Made by a program: the position numbers and the translations under genes. A stretch of 64,000 nucleotides of DNA from NCBI GenBank assembly GCA_021209875.1, contig JAGYVD010000002.1, positions 6,510,001-6,574,000 of the forward strand. The letters run 5' to 3'. The notes beneath the pieces are model-generated. The model had not been told where the DNA came from and ran no database searches. It worked only from the letters and a program-made list of their open reading frames with translations. This document shows, one piece after another, positions 22,097-35,029 of the stretch. The number at the start of each line of letters is the position of its first letter. Position 1 is the stretch's first letter. This stretch comes from Rosellinia necatrix. Taxonomy: Eukaryota; Ascomycota; Sordariomycetes; Xylariales; Xylariaceae.

Positions 22097-24475
22097 ACCT
22101 AAAACGCTTCATTGCCTGATTTAGATCAATCGTAACTAGACTAACTCTTGCTTCTGGGATGTGGTATATTGGGGGGCGTTACTTGGGGCGGACGGCGTTA
22201 TAGGATATTACATGCGATTGATACCCTCATTGATGGCGATATGGATATTCACGGGCCTCTACTGTATGCCTATATGTTTCAATCTACATAAGGACAAAAT
22301 TCGGAGTACATGCCATCGTTCGAATGGTGTTGTGATGTTCTCTCAAGATGATAACTAACTTAACCGTATTGTTCCTTCTTACCATGCCTCGGCCAACCAA
22401 ATAACACGATTCTTCCTTATGCTATTTGAAATAACCTATCTCGACAAATTGCATTCGAGGTTGTTTCGGTGGCTTTGGCCCTCAAAACAGGCCAGCCCCA
22501 TTCGCTAATCTACGGGGATCGGCAGTCAGCCGCCCACGGTTCCATCGCCGCTTCGTATACGTCAGACAACCGTAATGAAACCGTGAGGACGCGTAGTATC
22601 AATCCCTCAAGCCACACGGAGAGGGAAGAACATAAACCTCATGCAGCAGAATCGGTGAAAGCCCCAATCCGCTTCCGATGCCGGCACATGCACTTGTGCA
22701 GGCCGCATGTTACGTTTCATTCATTTTTTTAAACCTCGCCCTCGCGTCTGTATTGTAACTTGCGATTCTACCAGCATACGACTATTTTTAAATAGAAACT
22801 AGGATTTGAACTGTTTCACCGTCTCTCTGCTGCTTCTCATATAGCCACGAACCGATTGTGGCGTCTGACCTGGATTTCGAACACTCCCTGGATACTTTAT
22901 ATACCTTGCCAGGGTATCGCAGCGAGCCTTTGATCAAACCGAACAGTCGAAATGTCAATCGTACGAGCTAAAAAAGAACGTTGAGGGAACTCCGGGGTAC
23001 GATATCGGTGGCTGACTTAGGATCAACAGTTAAAGATCTAAAAAGGCAAGTCGCTGAGTCTGAGGCGACAGGCAGCCTGTACTAATCCCGTTTGACTACA
23101 GAATCGTATAGTCATGGCTGCGGGTGGCGCCCACGATTGAACTTTGATTCGACCATTTTTACTCTGGGGTTGGCTTCTCTTTGTATCTGTATAGTTCGCT
23201 ACTAAACGTCGGGCGTAAGGGATAACTATGGCGTGGCATATGGGTATAGGTGGGCTATACAAGAATAAAGTGATCTGGTAGTTGATTGGTAGCTAAACAA
23301 AGCAGAGACAGGAAGGAAAGCGCTTAAATATGGCACGGACATGATAGGGCAGCGAGCTCAGGGATCATACACTCTGCTGCTCTGCCCCATCCTGGTTGGT
23401 ACGCACGTTGAATTGCCTATCTTGTTCTTGTGTCTTATCAGTTACATAGATGTTTCTAAAAGTCATTTAGTGACTGAGAATATACGAGTTCAATAGCCAC
23501 ATATGATCGACTTGGTCAGTAAATTCAATCGATGCCAGTAATTTTAAGGTGGCTGTGTAGGTATGAATTGGGTTTCATCGTTGAGCGTTGAGATCGATGC
23601 TGCTAGTTTACTGGGTATGCTCATGTGTAATGACTCCGTATAAAGGGTAGGTACAAGCGACCACTATCCATACCATGAGAAAGAGGAGACTTACAGAAAT
23701 AGAATGTTGCCACTGAAATTACCACGTAAGTGTAGGTTTCCTGCTCAATAATGGGGAATTGTTATTGCCTTGAATTGCAAGTCATTCTAGGGACTGGTTT
23801 GGAGGAATGATGTTGGTACAATACATCAACGGGTCTATATATGATGTTCGTTTTGGACTTTATGCAGTTTTATATTCGCTTATATCTGCATCATGTGTAG
23901 CATGATGGCAACTGCTATTAACCTTTCTTTTTGCCTTATCTACATCTAGGTAGACTTTTAGGTAGTGCCTCATAATGACTAGAATCTTTAAAGTTAAGCA
24001 GGGGCCGCGTATGCCCTCTCTGGCAACGCTTTATCTAAGACCAAATCTGTATTAGACCATAAGGTTAGCCAAGACTGTTTCTTAACCTTAGATAGACTGG
24101 ATGATTAATACGCCGTAACTGTTCGATTCTTCTTCGCTTCGGCAAAAGAAAGACCAAAGGTTGGCAAATGTCCCCTAGCAGAGTCTCTGTGTTGGGCCAA
24201 TCACTAGTTTCTCAAATAGGGGCTTCTCTGTTAACTTTCATAATTACCTCTTTCCAAGTGTAGAATACTGTGTATGCGGTTACGGCAACTCATCCGCCGC
24301 GGTATCAGGTCGGAACCATCTTGCGCAAACTGAACTCTAAATCACTCCCTCGACCCAACACCAGCCAAAGCTGGAGGATCGGCACACCATCTCCTCTTCT
24401 TGACCGCGTCATGCCTATTCATTGGGTGATATGAACTGGCCCCTATTCACCGCGAGAAACGCCCACCTGCAGCAG
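22097..24475. other. Intergenic DNA
   Basis: About 2.4 kb of moderately AT-rich sequence without a frame that I can support. A short stretch at 23985-24005 resembles the AAGTTAAGC box of 5S rRNA, but the rest of a 5S gene is missing. Confidence 0.45.
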
Positions 24476-26197
24476 ATGGCGTTCGTACGATGCCTGATAT
24501 GGCTCCTGCTGCTGTACGGGGAGGTGGCGGCCCTGTACCCACCTTACGACGACGCCACCCTCACCCTCACGTCCACGAGCACGCCGGACCCGTTCGTGAG
24601 CAGCTTCCGGGGCCGGTATTACTTGGTGAGTCTTCCCGAGTCGACGGTGATTTCCCCGAACCGCCGGCCGTTGACACGATGAGCCCAGACCTTCACCGCT
24701 GGAGACCGGATCGAGATCTGGTCCTCAAGCAGCCTCGTGGACATGGAGGCCACTGCCGTCAAGCACCGCATATGGTATGAGAGCATGAAACCACCTTCAG
24801 AAACAATTCCCCTCGGAACGATCCACGACCAGCTAACCTGTCTCCCGTCCTTCGTTTCGGACAGGGAACCGCCGCCAGGGACGGACCACTCGGACGCGCT
24901 CTGGGCGCCGGAGCTGCACGCGGTCCGCGGCCGATGGTACATCTACTACACGGCGGCGAGCGCGGCGAAGGGGAACAAGAGCCACCGGCTGTACGTGCTG
25001 GGGGGGCCCGCGGCGACGGCGGACCCGTGCGCCGGCGCGTGGGCGTTCCTGGGCCCCGTGCGCAACATGCCGCCGGACCAGTGGGCCATCGACGGCACCG
25101 TCTTCGAGCTCGAGGGCCAGCTGTACCTCGCGTACTCGGGCTGGCCGATCGATGACGAAACTTCGGTCCAGCACACGCAGCACCAACAAAAACAACAACA
25201 ACAACAGAAGCACCACCACCACCGATCGGAGTTCCTCCGGCAAGGATACCCCACGCAGCACGTACTGAGCAGCCCCACGGGGATCAGCGGTAGCAGTAGC
25301 GGTAGCGGTGTCGGTAATGGCAATAATACCGGGAGCTGCCAGGCCGCCGGAAATTCGACGGCGGCCGTAGCTGCGGCGGCGGCGGCGGCGGCACGCCAGA
25401 CCATGCCGGGGGGCTCGACGCAGAACATCTACCTCGCGCGTCTCCGGGACCCGTGGACGGCGGAAGTCGACGGCGGCAGTGCGCGGCCGGTGGCGGTCGG
25501 GGTGCCGCGACACGGGTGGGAGGCGACGCCCGACGGCCGCCACGCCATCAACGAGGGGCCGCAGTGGCTCGCGGCGCCCGACGGGCGCTGGCGCGGGCTC
25601 GTCTTCTCGTGCGCCGGGTCCTGGACCCCCGAGTACAAGATGGCCACGCTGCGCTACCTCGGCGGCGGCGACCCCCTGGACCCCCGGTCGTGGCGGAAGG
25701 CGTCGTCGCCGCTGCTGCAAAATACCGGCGGCGGCGGCGGCGGCGGCGGCAGTCCCTCATCCTCATCCTCATCCTCTGACGCTAACGCTAAGGCTAAGGC
25801 TAACGCTGATGTTGGCCCCTTCGGTCCCGGCCACGGCAGCTTCCTCGACGTCGGAGGCGGCCACGTCGTCGCCGTGTACCATGCCACGGACGGCCCGCGC
25901 GACGGCTGGGCGAACCGCCGCGCGCGCGTCCGCCGCGTCGCGTTCACCGAGCTCGGCCCCTACATGGGGCCCTCGTTCGGCGTCGACGGACGACAGCGGC
26001 GACGACGATACGCAGGGGGGCTCATGCGCTGGGTTAAGGGGCTGCTGCCGCTGGCTCGGAGGGATGTCGCGGTGGGCGAGGATAAGGATAAGGATAAGGA
26101 TAAGGATAGGGATAGGGTGAGCGGGTCCGAGGCCGGCTTGAGGGCTTTCCTGGAGGCGGCGCGGATGGAGAAGGAAGCGGAGATGGAGGAGATGTGA
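24476..26197 (+). CDS. Secreted GH43-like glycoside hydrolase with low-complexity insertions
   Basis: A five-bladed propeller glycosidase of 522 residues. Exons are 24476-24625, 24689-24774 and 24865-26197; the introns are 63 and 90 bases and rejoin in frame (YYL-TFTAGDRIEIW and RIW-EPPPGT). A signal peptide ends near residue 19 (LLLLYGEVAA). This ATG is preferred over in-frame ATGs at 24422 and 24431 because the signal peptide starts directly after it. The GH43 catalytic triad is visible: Asp38 in TPDPF (base), Asp155 in AIDGTVFE (pKa modulator) and Glu309 in INEGPQWL (acid), with APELH and SGSWTPEYKM-type motifs around them. The family mostly cleaves arabinose or xylose side chains of plant cell walls. 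Unusual are Gln/His, Ser/Gly and Ala runs at about 178-258, a Gly/Ser run near 415-430, and a charged tail with KDKDKDKDRD. Confidence 0.85.
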
Positions 26198-27942
26198 TGG
26201 TTTCGTTTCACCATGGGGTGGGTTGGATTGGAATTAGCCTTCGGTTTCGCGTGATTGTCCAATAACGAACATACAAACACGTACAAACACGTACAAACAC
26301 GTACAGACACGTACAAACAAACGTATTGTTCACCGTCTAGTTACCTAATTTACTTCGCTACTACGTATCTAACCTGCAGGAGGAACTTCACACCAACGGT
26401 CTCGCCCGGTCGCTTTTTCCCGGCAGCAACCGGCCTGGTCCCTAAACGGTTGCCAAGCTACTCATCGTAAGGCAGCATGTGATTCCACCCAGTGTATATA
26501 CAATATAGTAGTATGCACCTCTCAATAAACGTAGGAGGCTGTGCACCTGCATACATATACTGGCAAATACCGCCGTTGGCGTATGGTGGTCGGCAAGCGC
26601 TTAGACCCTAGCTCACTAAGCGTTCCATTATATTGTGGCATATATTATGACATAGTTACATGCTACCTACATATCTGACCACCAAAGGGCCTTGGCCTGC
26701 CGAGGCATGCGCCCTCTGGGGATGTGTAAGTTAGTTACACTACACTAGTTCGCCTTCTTCCAGCCAACAGCCGAGGGACGCTGCATGTCAATAAATTCAG
26801 CCCTACGTACACACATACATGCATACCGAAGCAGGATATATCTACCGGGAGGCTGTGCGGGAAAGACTGGGTTCGCGTCATATCATGCATCTATATTTAC
26901 CTACATGCAGTAAGTAAGTAGTTTAGGTAGGTAGGTAGTTAGGTATTGAATGGTGGTTACACGATGTGCGACGTTCTCCACGGCCGCTGGACTGCCCATA
27001 CGCCGCCGAGGAAGGCCGGTCTGAGGTAAATGTCGTATTGCTGCCTACCTACTGAGCTATGACTGTGGCGACGTTATGGTCGTAGTGTTCCACCCTATCT
27101 CGACACTCCGGAGGGTGTTAGCCATCGGCAACTCGTCTAGCCGGGCGTAATATTGACTAGTTAATACCTATCATCTTTGTTCGGTATCTTTGTCAGCATC
27201 GTATTCTGGATTCTCGTGGGGGTTGACTAAGCGCGCGAAATAGGACCAGTTCAGGTGTTGGCGGTACAGTCTGTTATAATACTCAGGGAATAGGGAATTA
27301 GTGTTAATATCGGTATTCCGTTGACTAGCCCTTACGTGTATATAATATAATACTGTGGGTACAATAGACAATGAATGCATTCTCTTCAGCATTCAGACCT
27401 ATTAGTTATATCTTAATTTATCCTGGGTTGTATGCAAGCTACTCGGTGACATCTTATCATAGTCGCGCGGGGCGACATGTGAACCGTCGCCCTCTTAAGT
27501 AACCCCTAACACTGAGCCCGTATAAGATACCCTATTAGTATGATGCCACCAGCTTCGTGGCTATTTCAACCCGAAATCTGCTCGACAGATGCTTCCTGGC
27601 TAGGTAGGTTGGTGGTCCTTGGTCGGGATGATGATGAAACCAGTCATCCCAACGGATTGCCATGTATAAGACGCTTCATCAACATGGAACTCTTGTCATC
27701 TCGGATGGCTAACTTGCATGAGTGACGACGACCTCTCCATCGTGTGTATCGTTTGTATCAACATAGGCTACCCCAATACGTGCAAGTAAGATACTTCGTA
27801 AGACCCGACCCGCCCATACCTTCGTCACCCAGAGTCGTGAGACCGCCGCCCCAATGAAACCCCCTCCCCCTCCCTTGCACGCGTCTGCATCGTATTAGAC
27901 ATTATATGAACCTTTTCCCTTCCTGCTCCCTTTTCTTTTCTT
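26198..27942. other. Intergenic DNA between GH43 and PIL1
   Basis: No supported gene. It holds a GTACAAACAC tandem repeat just after the GH43 stop and a TAGGTAGG tract near 26925-26945. The last part is the 3' flank of PIL1, which is transcribed towards it. Both genes converge here. Confidence 0.45.
26269..26322. repeat. 10-base GTACAAACAC tandem repeat
   Basis: About five head-to-tail units of GTACAAACAC (one reads GTACAGACAC) lie about 75 bases after the GH43 stop codon, probably within its 3' untranslated region. Confidence 0.8.
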
Positions 27943-29263
27943 TCAGGCTACTATCGGCTGTCTGCCGCGCTGCTGCTCGGTCCCGTTGAGGCCATTATCG
28001 GAATCCAGGACAGAATGCGTTTGGTCGTCCACGTCAGACACCTCCTCGTATTCCTCGTCCTTGTGGTCGCCGGCGGCCACCCACGAGTCGCGGTCGTTCA
28101 GCGGCGCGTCCTGGCCCGACAGGTCCAGGCCCTCGGACCGGGCCTTGATGTTGTTCCGGCGTCGGGTCGAGAGTGTTCTGGCTCGCGTCGAGAGCTTAGC
28201 ACTGACGGCGGCGTTCGACGTGACCCAGTTGGTAAGCGCCTCCTCGCAATCTTGGATGATGGCCTTGCTCGCCTCGTAGCCGTCGTACGCGGGCCGCGTC
28301 TCGCCGGGTGTGACGGGGGCGTCGTCGATGAGCTCCAGAAGGTGCTTTCCGAACCCGGCGATGATGGCGACCTTCTCGCTGTGCTCGCGCAGCGCGTCAA
28401 ACTGGTATGTGTAGGCAGCTTTTATCTTTTCGCGCGTGATGTTGGACAGCTGTGCTTCGGCGACGAGGGATTCGGCTTCGGCCCGGACTAACTCCTGTTC
28501 GAGGACCACGATCTTGGGCGAATTCGGCTCTTTGTACTTGAGCTGGGCGATCTGGTCGGCGATCTTTTGTTTCCCTGGTCCACCGTTAGTCCCGCTGGTC
28601 ATGTGTAATGGCTGCGACTTCATGTCGCCATGCCCTGACTCACGATCTCTACTGGGTTGTACGGATGCTTCGATGTTCCTGATGCTCTTCATGGTCACGC
28701 GGTACTGATCGTACCGATCGACGTACTGATCCTCGAGTTCGCCGATTTCGTAGAGGAGAACACCAAGTTTGTCGGTCACATCGGAAACGTCTTCATCGCC
28801 ACTCTCGCCCCAGAGCGAGAGTTGTTGCTGAGGTGGGCAATTAGCAAGGGGAGGCGAAGTGGCCGGGCCAACGGTCGCTTACGGCAACTTCCATGCGCTC
28901 CTTCGCAACCAGTTCTAGGCTGCGCATCACATTCTTCTCCATCTTGACGAGCTGGGTAAGCTTCTTAGCCAGATCAGGCCCGAAGGCGCCGGCAGCGTTT
29001 CGACGGAGGGCATGCCCTAGAAGGGAGTATAAGTCTACCGAGTGTTTAAGACAGATGAGCGGCGTCTACGTACCGAAGCCGCCTCTACCGAAAAGCCGAC
29101 CGGACTTGGTTGAGGATGGCGGGGGAAGGGGGTTCTATTCGTGCGCTGTGAGCATTCCGCCATGGACACGGACGGGCGGATGAGGCAGGGCTATTCGCTC
29201 GCTCACCTGGATTTGAGAGGCCGTGGGCGCCCGGGATTGGCGCATAGAGTATGTTCGATGCAT
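27943..29263 (-). CDS. PIL1: Eisosome core protein Pil1/Lsp1 family
   Basis: A BAR-domain protein that builds eisosomes, the furrow-shaped plasma-membrane domains. I rebuilt it from five exons on the minus strand: 29263-29207, 29134-29074, 29016-28883, 28827-28644 and 28574-27943, giving 355 residues. Introns are 72, 57, 55 and 69 bases, all GT-AG, and every junction restores the family sequence: ASQIQ-NPLPPP, GRGGF-GHALRRNAAGAFGP, MEVA-QQLSLWG, QPSRDR-KQKIADQ. The N-terminus MHRTYSMRQSRAPTASQIQ is diagnostic. The long helical core runs through QLVKMEKNVMRSLELVA, DKYDQYRV-like YDQYRVTMKSIRNIE and VLEQELVRAEAESLVAEAQL. The last 60 residues are acidic and disordered. Phosphorylation by Pkh-type kinases controls assembly in yeast. 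Whether this is the Pil1 or the Lsp1 paralogue cannot be decided here. Confidence 0.93.
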
Positions 29264-31422
29264 TGTGGTAGAAGGATTTCGGGTGCTAGGACGGAGGCTG
29301 CGTTCGGTTGAGGCGAACTGGGGGGGCGATAAAGCGCGGTGAACGTGCGACCGCGAACGGACCGGTGGTGGTATCTGGCTGGGTGCGCGATGCACTCTCT
29401 CTAAGGCTGCGCGAAACGATATATGCTGTGATGAGGTAGAGCGGACGGGAGGCTATTGGGTAGAGTCGCGAGAAGTATGTTGGATGTTTCGAGGGTCGAG
29501 AATGGGAGGTTTGGGACGTTCGAAGCGATCGGCTCACTTGTCGCACATAAATAAGTACGGAAATGGAAGAGACAGCTAACAAGGATTCGTGGCGGCTGGG
29601 AGCGTGGTGATCATTGGGCGTTCCATGGACCTACGTCATTGGCGCTAGGCGGCATCGTTTTTGTGTGCCTAGGTAGGTGGTTTACCTAAATGGACGCTAA
29701 ACTCTAGGCGGTTGGCTAGGTATATCTATAGTGTGTTTAGGGAAGAGGCGTTAGTGCTGTATAGGCCTAGCTAAGGCATCTTAGTGCACTGGTTGCATCT
29801 TCCTCGACTGGAACCCAATCGGAGAGGAGGATACTAGATGTGAGTAGCACCTGGAAGTAACTAATTACTCGGAGGCGATGCCGAATTGGGCAAGAGCTTG
29901 TGTGCACTGCGCCTATGCCCATCATCCCGCCTAGCCTCAAGTAAGTTAAGTACACTTGGGCAGGCATCGGATAACTCATCGTCCGTGATTAAGAAGCGCA
30001 ACAAATACTACCTATGACGATGTCATGCTAATAATCATCTGCTAGCTACCCGGACTTGTTTACCGCCATGCGGGAACAAGCGCGTTCCAAATGCGGTACT
30101 TTGTTTGGATTTACCCAAGAGTGTTCTTTGTAAATGCGATAGTGAAACAAAGAACCCCATTCCATACCCAGGTAGTTGTTATGCTCATGAGTCGCAGCAA
30201 AATGTCTCCGCACTCCATCAATCTTTGTTTTTGTATGAGCCTTACTTCTAAACTATGAGCAAATGGGAAGAGCTGTATTTGTGAATGTTTGCTATGTAAA
30301 TTTGGTGGCCGAGAGGCGTAAGCACAATCTATTTAAGAGGTGTTGTTCTAGTTTACACCTCGAGGGATGCCGCTTGGGCTGTGCAAATAACAAAAGACTG
30401 GACGTGTTGGTTTCCCAAGCAACGGCATCTTGAAAGAGCAATGATGTTCTTCTCACTATAATAACCTGACGTTTCCTGTTTAATCGTTCTTTTACCAAGT
30501 TCTTAATCAAGCCTAATAGAGCTGGGGAAAAAAAGACAACATGGAAAAATGGAAAAATGGAAAAAGAAAGCTTTTGAGACGATCATCCGATTTGCAATGA
30601 TGTAATGTTCATCTGTTTACAGTAAGTCTATTAAGGATGTAAAGGCTAGTGTAGAATAGGTTAGGCTATAAAGTACCCACTTAGCCTATATATGCGTATC
30701 TGCAAACATTCGGTTCTTGTACTGATTGGTACTTAATGTGCCACAATAATTTCCTTGGTTGGTTTAGGTCGGCAACTACGGCCACCTCTCCAATCAGCTA
30801 CTAGCCTCAGGTCATTACCACAAGGGTCCTCGCTTCTGACTTCAATAAACTTTTGTCTCTCCAGGAAGCGCGTCGCCGAGGAGGGCCACGTCAAGTACCT
30901 CACCAAAAACGAACATCTAACCCGCTATGCACAGCCCCGATGCCAGAGATAGCCTTGTCACTCATCGCCATGTACGTTATGCCATCTTGGTTTGGATTGC
31001 CTGCTTCACATGCATTTATGGTGCACCTATACTGACTGCCCCCCGCTAGGTGCTGAATTAGGCTGCGTTAGGTAATGATAACGCGCTTCGCGAATCAGCA
31101 GTAAGGGCGTTGGACGAATTGCTTCCTCGCTCCTTCCTTTACCTTATTGCTTCATTGCTTCATTATTGCCAGCCACTTCCTTCCTGGACTTCTTGCTCAC
31201 ATCCTGATCAAATGCAACCCGTCGAGCCGCATGTGTAGTCCATACCTCATTGGAGACAATTGTGCCGTTGTTGAGAACAACGCGTCTGGACTGTGGTGCA
31301 GCGGCGCATAGCAGGTTATACCTCGGATCACCGCCGTCGAGGATTAGTGAGTCCCGCGTTTTGATGTATAGTTGGCTCTGGGCGTAATCATTTGCCGGCT
31401 CCTGGGGACATGACTGCTCGCG
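29264..31422. other. Intergenic region between divergent PIL1 and KMT6
   Basis: This 2.1-kb stretch must hold the promoters of PIL1 (minus strand) and KMT6 (plus strand). It contains a GCCTAGGTAGGTGG motif near 29668-29681 and three tandem TGGAAAAA units near 30541-30566. Small open frames, including a minus-strand one at 31144-31569 that overlaps the KMT6 start, show no family features. Confidence 0.45.
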
Positions 31423-34400
31423 ATGGCGAGAGTTGGCCTTTCCCCTCGTACTATCATTTCTGATAGTGAGCCTGATGACGCCATTTCCCCCGCTCTCGGA
31501 AGCCGGAAGCGAATCAGCCCTCCTAAGCCGACGCAGGAATTGTCGGGGGCCGGCCAGGCTGAGCGTCAAAGTGCTCGTAGCTCAACTCCACTGGCCACAA
31601 CCCAGCGCCCTCCACAGCGATCAACCAGCCAGGATGCAAAGGGCGGCAATCACGCACCCTACTGGCCGCCAGGTGCTGCGGCAAGCACCACTCGCGATGA
31701 CGCAAACTCCACGGCCCCCCAGCAACAGCAACAGTCGGCGATCCAGAGAACCCCAAAGACTCAGACTCCTAAGAAAAGCGAGGTGACTGTGGCGAAGTTA
31801 GAGTCGTCGCTGCGTGAATTCTCCCGAGAAATCGGCGTTAACCACGCCAAACTCACGGCGCGGCTGATCCATGATGCGTGGAAAAAGGACGCCCCGCAGC
31901 CCAAATTAATCAGCGAGAAGGACTGGTTCGCCGGCATAAAACTCGAACCCGCCGGCTTGACCAGCAAATCGTCGGAGGCGATGCGCATTAAAACGAAGGT
32001 GAGTAAACTACCCCTCTATTGCTTGTGGTCCACAATGGCCTTGGAAACAGTTTAGTGGGTAGTTAATACGGTTGTTGTAGCAAGTCGGTCAGGGAAGGTC
32101 AGGCAAGCAAGAAAAGCGAGAGAAGTATCCGGTTGTGTGTATAAAGACCAACCTAGAGCCGACTCCCCGGTACAGCTTTCACCACGTCGAGATCAAAAAG
32201 AATATTCTGTCGCCGAATACGATGCTGACGTATGTCCCACATCTCCGAGATTTGGCTGACAACGAAGAAGGCGTGTATAGGCGCTGGCTTGAGAATCTGG
32301 AAACCATGGACAAAACATCCGGCTTCGCTACTTTGAGTCGTCACGAGAAAGTGCTCAAAACTATCCAGAAGGAGCGTGCTACCACCTTACTAGAGTATCT
32401 CGATTTTTGGTTGGCGAGGCTTGGTATCGAGCACTGCACCAAGGCGGCCCTTATTCGCTACGTGGCCACCCAGAGCGACGCGGTAACGCCTCAGCAGAAA
32501 TCGAGTATTTTAAATTCGTATAGCGATGATTTCAACTCGCCACGGTCGGCCAAGACGGTCCGGATGTTCGGAGAGGCATTTGATCGTGTTTTTGATAGCA
32601 AGGAACTAGGCGACCAGGCCGTCCCACTTCGTGACGTATTGTTACTCGACAAATCTGTCGACGCGATCGTTGACTCGAAAAAATACGTAAAAGATACCCC
32701 TAGCCAAGCCAAGCATGCGGAGGAAGATAAATCGGTCGAATCATTTCTCGAGACCTATTCTCTGCTGGGCTGTTTAGTTTGTGCTAGCCACTCCTGCGAA
32801 CACGGCGAGTATGGTGTTGATAATGAGCGGAAGCGTTTCTCTGTCGAGGTGATAGGCGGTTTGTCACCTATGATACGTCGGCAGCTTGCCCAAAGGCTCA
32901 AAAACCCTAATACCGGCACCGGTTCCTCTAACAAACCCTGTAGCGAAGAGTGCTTCCTGAAGGGGCGGCCAGGTACCCGGTCTCGTCAGTGGAACGAAAC
33001 CGAAATTATGCTTCTGAAGTCGTTTTATCTCAGCTTCCATGATACTGCTATTCCGGTGCAATGCTCTACTGCCGTGGCGACCGGTCGCCCCTGCTGGGAT
33101 GTACAGAGGCAAATGGATAAGCTTGATTTGTCCCTCCCGGATGTCTCTGTCCCCCCTCAAGAACCGGTGAAGTCGCTACCTTGGTACGATCGGCACAGGA
33201 AGATGCTTATAGGCGACTGGCAAGAACACACCAAGACTCATGAACACCAACGGAAAGACCACTTTGATCCGTGTCATCATGATGGTCCTTGCGATCGGAA
33301 CTGCCCTTGTGTTCAAAATCGCATTATGTGTGAGCGGTTCTGTCGCTGCACCGCGGAGACCTGTGCCAACAAGTTTACTGGCTGTGCCTGTCATGCACTT
33401 GGGAAAACATGTTTGCCCAAGCAGAAAGATCGCCCTTGCATTTGTGTGATGCTCAACCGGGAATGTGACCCGGCCTTGTGCGGGAGCTGTGGTGCCGATG
33501 AGAGGGGGATGCCCAAAAATAAGGACGACGAAGCCTTACACGCTGTTGGGTGCCAGAATTGCTCTCTCCAGCGTGGCAAGTCAAAAGCTGTGGTGCTTGG
33601 AAAGTCAAAAATTTCCGGGTATGGCTTATTCGCAACGGAGGATATTGCCCCAGACGAATTCGTCATCGAATACGTCGGCGAACTTATTAGTCAGGATGAA
33701 GGTGTCCGCCGTGAGGCCCGCCGTGGGGATGTATTTGACGAGGCCTCGAACTCATCGTACCTCTTCACTCTACTAGAACAAGAAGGGATCTGGGTTGACG
33801 CCGCGATCTACGGAAACCTCAGCAGGTATATTAATCACCAGGACTCTAATTGCAATGTCACGCCTAAAATCATGTACGTAAATGGCGAATATCGTATAAA
33901 GTTCACATCGGTACGTGACATTAGGGCCGGTGAAGAGCTCTTCTTCAATTATGGGGAGAACTTCCCCAACTTGACTAAGAAGCTCCTCCAAGAAGAAAAG
34001 GCCGAAAAGAAGCGGCGCAAGGCGAAAGAACAGGCAGCGACGTTAGAGAATGGGGAAAAGGTCAGGAAGAAACCGGGTCGCAAGCCAGGGAGGAAACCGG
34101 GGCGAAAACCGGGGCGAAAACCAAAGAAGACCTTTGCCGCCTTGGAGTCGGAAGGCGAAAATGACGAACTCAATGACGGACCGACGGACGACCCTTTCGC
34201 AGATATTGACCCACCGCTCCCACTTAAACGAAAGCGAGTTCTCATCAACGGCTCGGATTCGGGCGAATACCGGCCCGACATTGTTGATTCCCAGGATGAT
34301 ACACGATCCGGCACCGCACCGGCGGCCCCAACCCGTTCTCAGTCACGCCTTACACCGGGGGGGAAACTACGACGGAAGCGTCTGCCTAACGGAACGTTTG

Positions 34401-35029
34401 CTGCTGGTTCGTACGTTGACAGTAAAGGTATCAAGGAAGAGGACCAGTCGCCGAGTCGAGCAACCAAAAGAGCACGTACCATGCCAGAAGATTCTTCAAC
34501 GACAGGGCCAAACGAAAATCCTTCGGCACCGCTCTTCACCACCCCCAAACGGCGTGGTAGGAAACCGAAGAACCGCAATAATCCTCCACCGCGTGACGAA
34601 AACGCCCCCGTTGTACAAGAAAGTAACTATAGTAGCACGAGGGCCAGCATCCAAAACAGTAGCCGCTATAGCCATACCGAGGCTCGTCTTGAGTTGGATG
34701 AGGGGCCTCACCCCGACGATACTCCATCCCGGCTCAGGGGAGTCCGGCGCACGAATCCCCAGACCGCAGAGTCTAGTCCCCTCTCGACGCCTGACGATTC
34801 GGGTATCCACTATATGGAAGCTGATATGTCCGACTCCGACGTACCACAACCGCGCAGAAGGGGCCGGAGAAGAAAGATTGGAACCGGGGATGACGAGTAT
34901 AATGGCAGCAGCTGGACCGATAGCGACGGTGGCAGACATATAGGTGCCCAGGATGAGAGCGACGAAGAGGACTCGGGTCCTATTGATCGTCGACGACGAC
35001 GACGCCGGCCTGCGAGATATGAGGACTAA
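31423..35029 (+). CDS. KMT6: Histone H3K27 methyltransferase KMT6 (E(z)/EZH2 orthologue)
   Basis: The catalytic subunit of Polycomb repressive complex 2, which methylates H3 lysine 27 to make facultative heterochromatin. It has 1174 residues in two exons, 31423-31998 and 32081-35029, with an 82-base GTGAGT...GTAG intron between codons. The start lies in GCGATGGC. Residues 1-125 are disordered. A Cys-rich pre-SET CXC domain spans about 590-680 (CDRNCPCVQNRIMCERFCRC and following). The SET domain spans about 700-820: GYGLF cofactor loop, RYINHQDSNCNV with the NH and N of the active site near 777, and FFNYGENF. Four consecutive GRKP units (about 857-876) look like AT-hooks. The C-terminal 300 residues are basic and disordered, with several RKPK or RRGRRRK patches. 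The Neurospora orthologue is SET-7. In several fungi this enzyme silences secondary-metabolism and other accessory genes. Confidence 0.92.

Noticed and set aside
23965..24020. 5S rRNA gene, because of TTTAAAGTTAAGCAGG
   Set aside because: Only the AAGTTAAGC box matches; the C-box (GGGTGACC) and both terminal stems are missing.
24833..25720. 295-codon Arg-rich frame opposite the GH43 gene
   Set aside because: It is a shadow frame produced by high third-position GC; the plus strand carries catalytic motifs and correct introns.
26083..26116. AAGGAT repeats as an internal telomere-like tract
   Set aside because: The unit is not the fungal telomere repeat TTAGGG, and it lies in frame within the GH43 coding sequence as Lys-Asp codons.
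31144..31569. Minus-strand frame overlapping the KMT6 start
   Set aside because: No domain or conserved motif is seen, and its first part is antisense to KMT6 exon 1.
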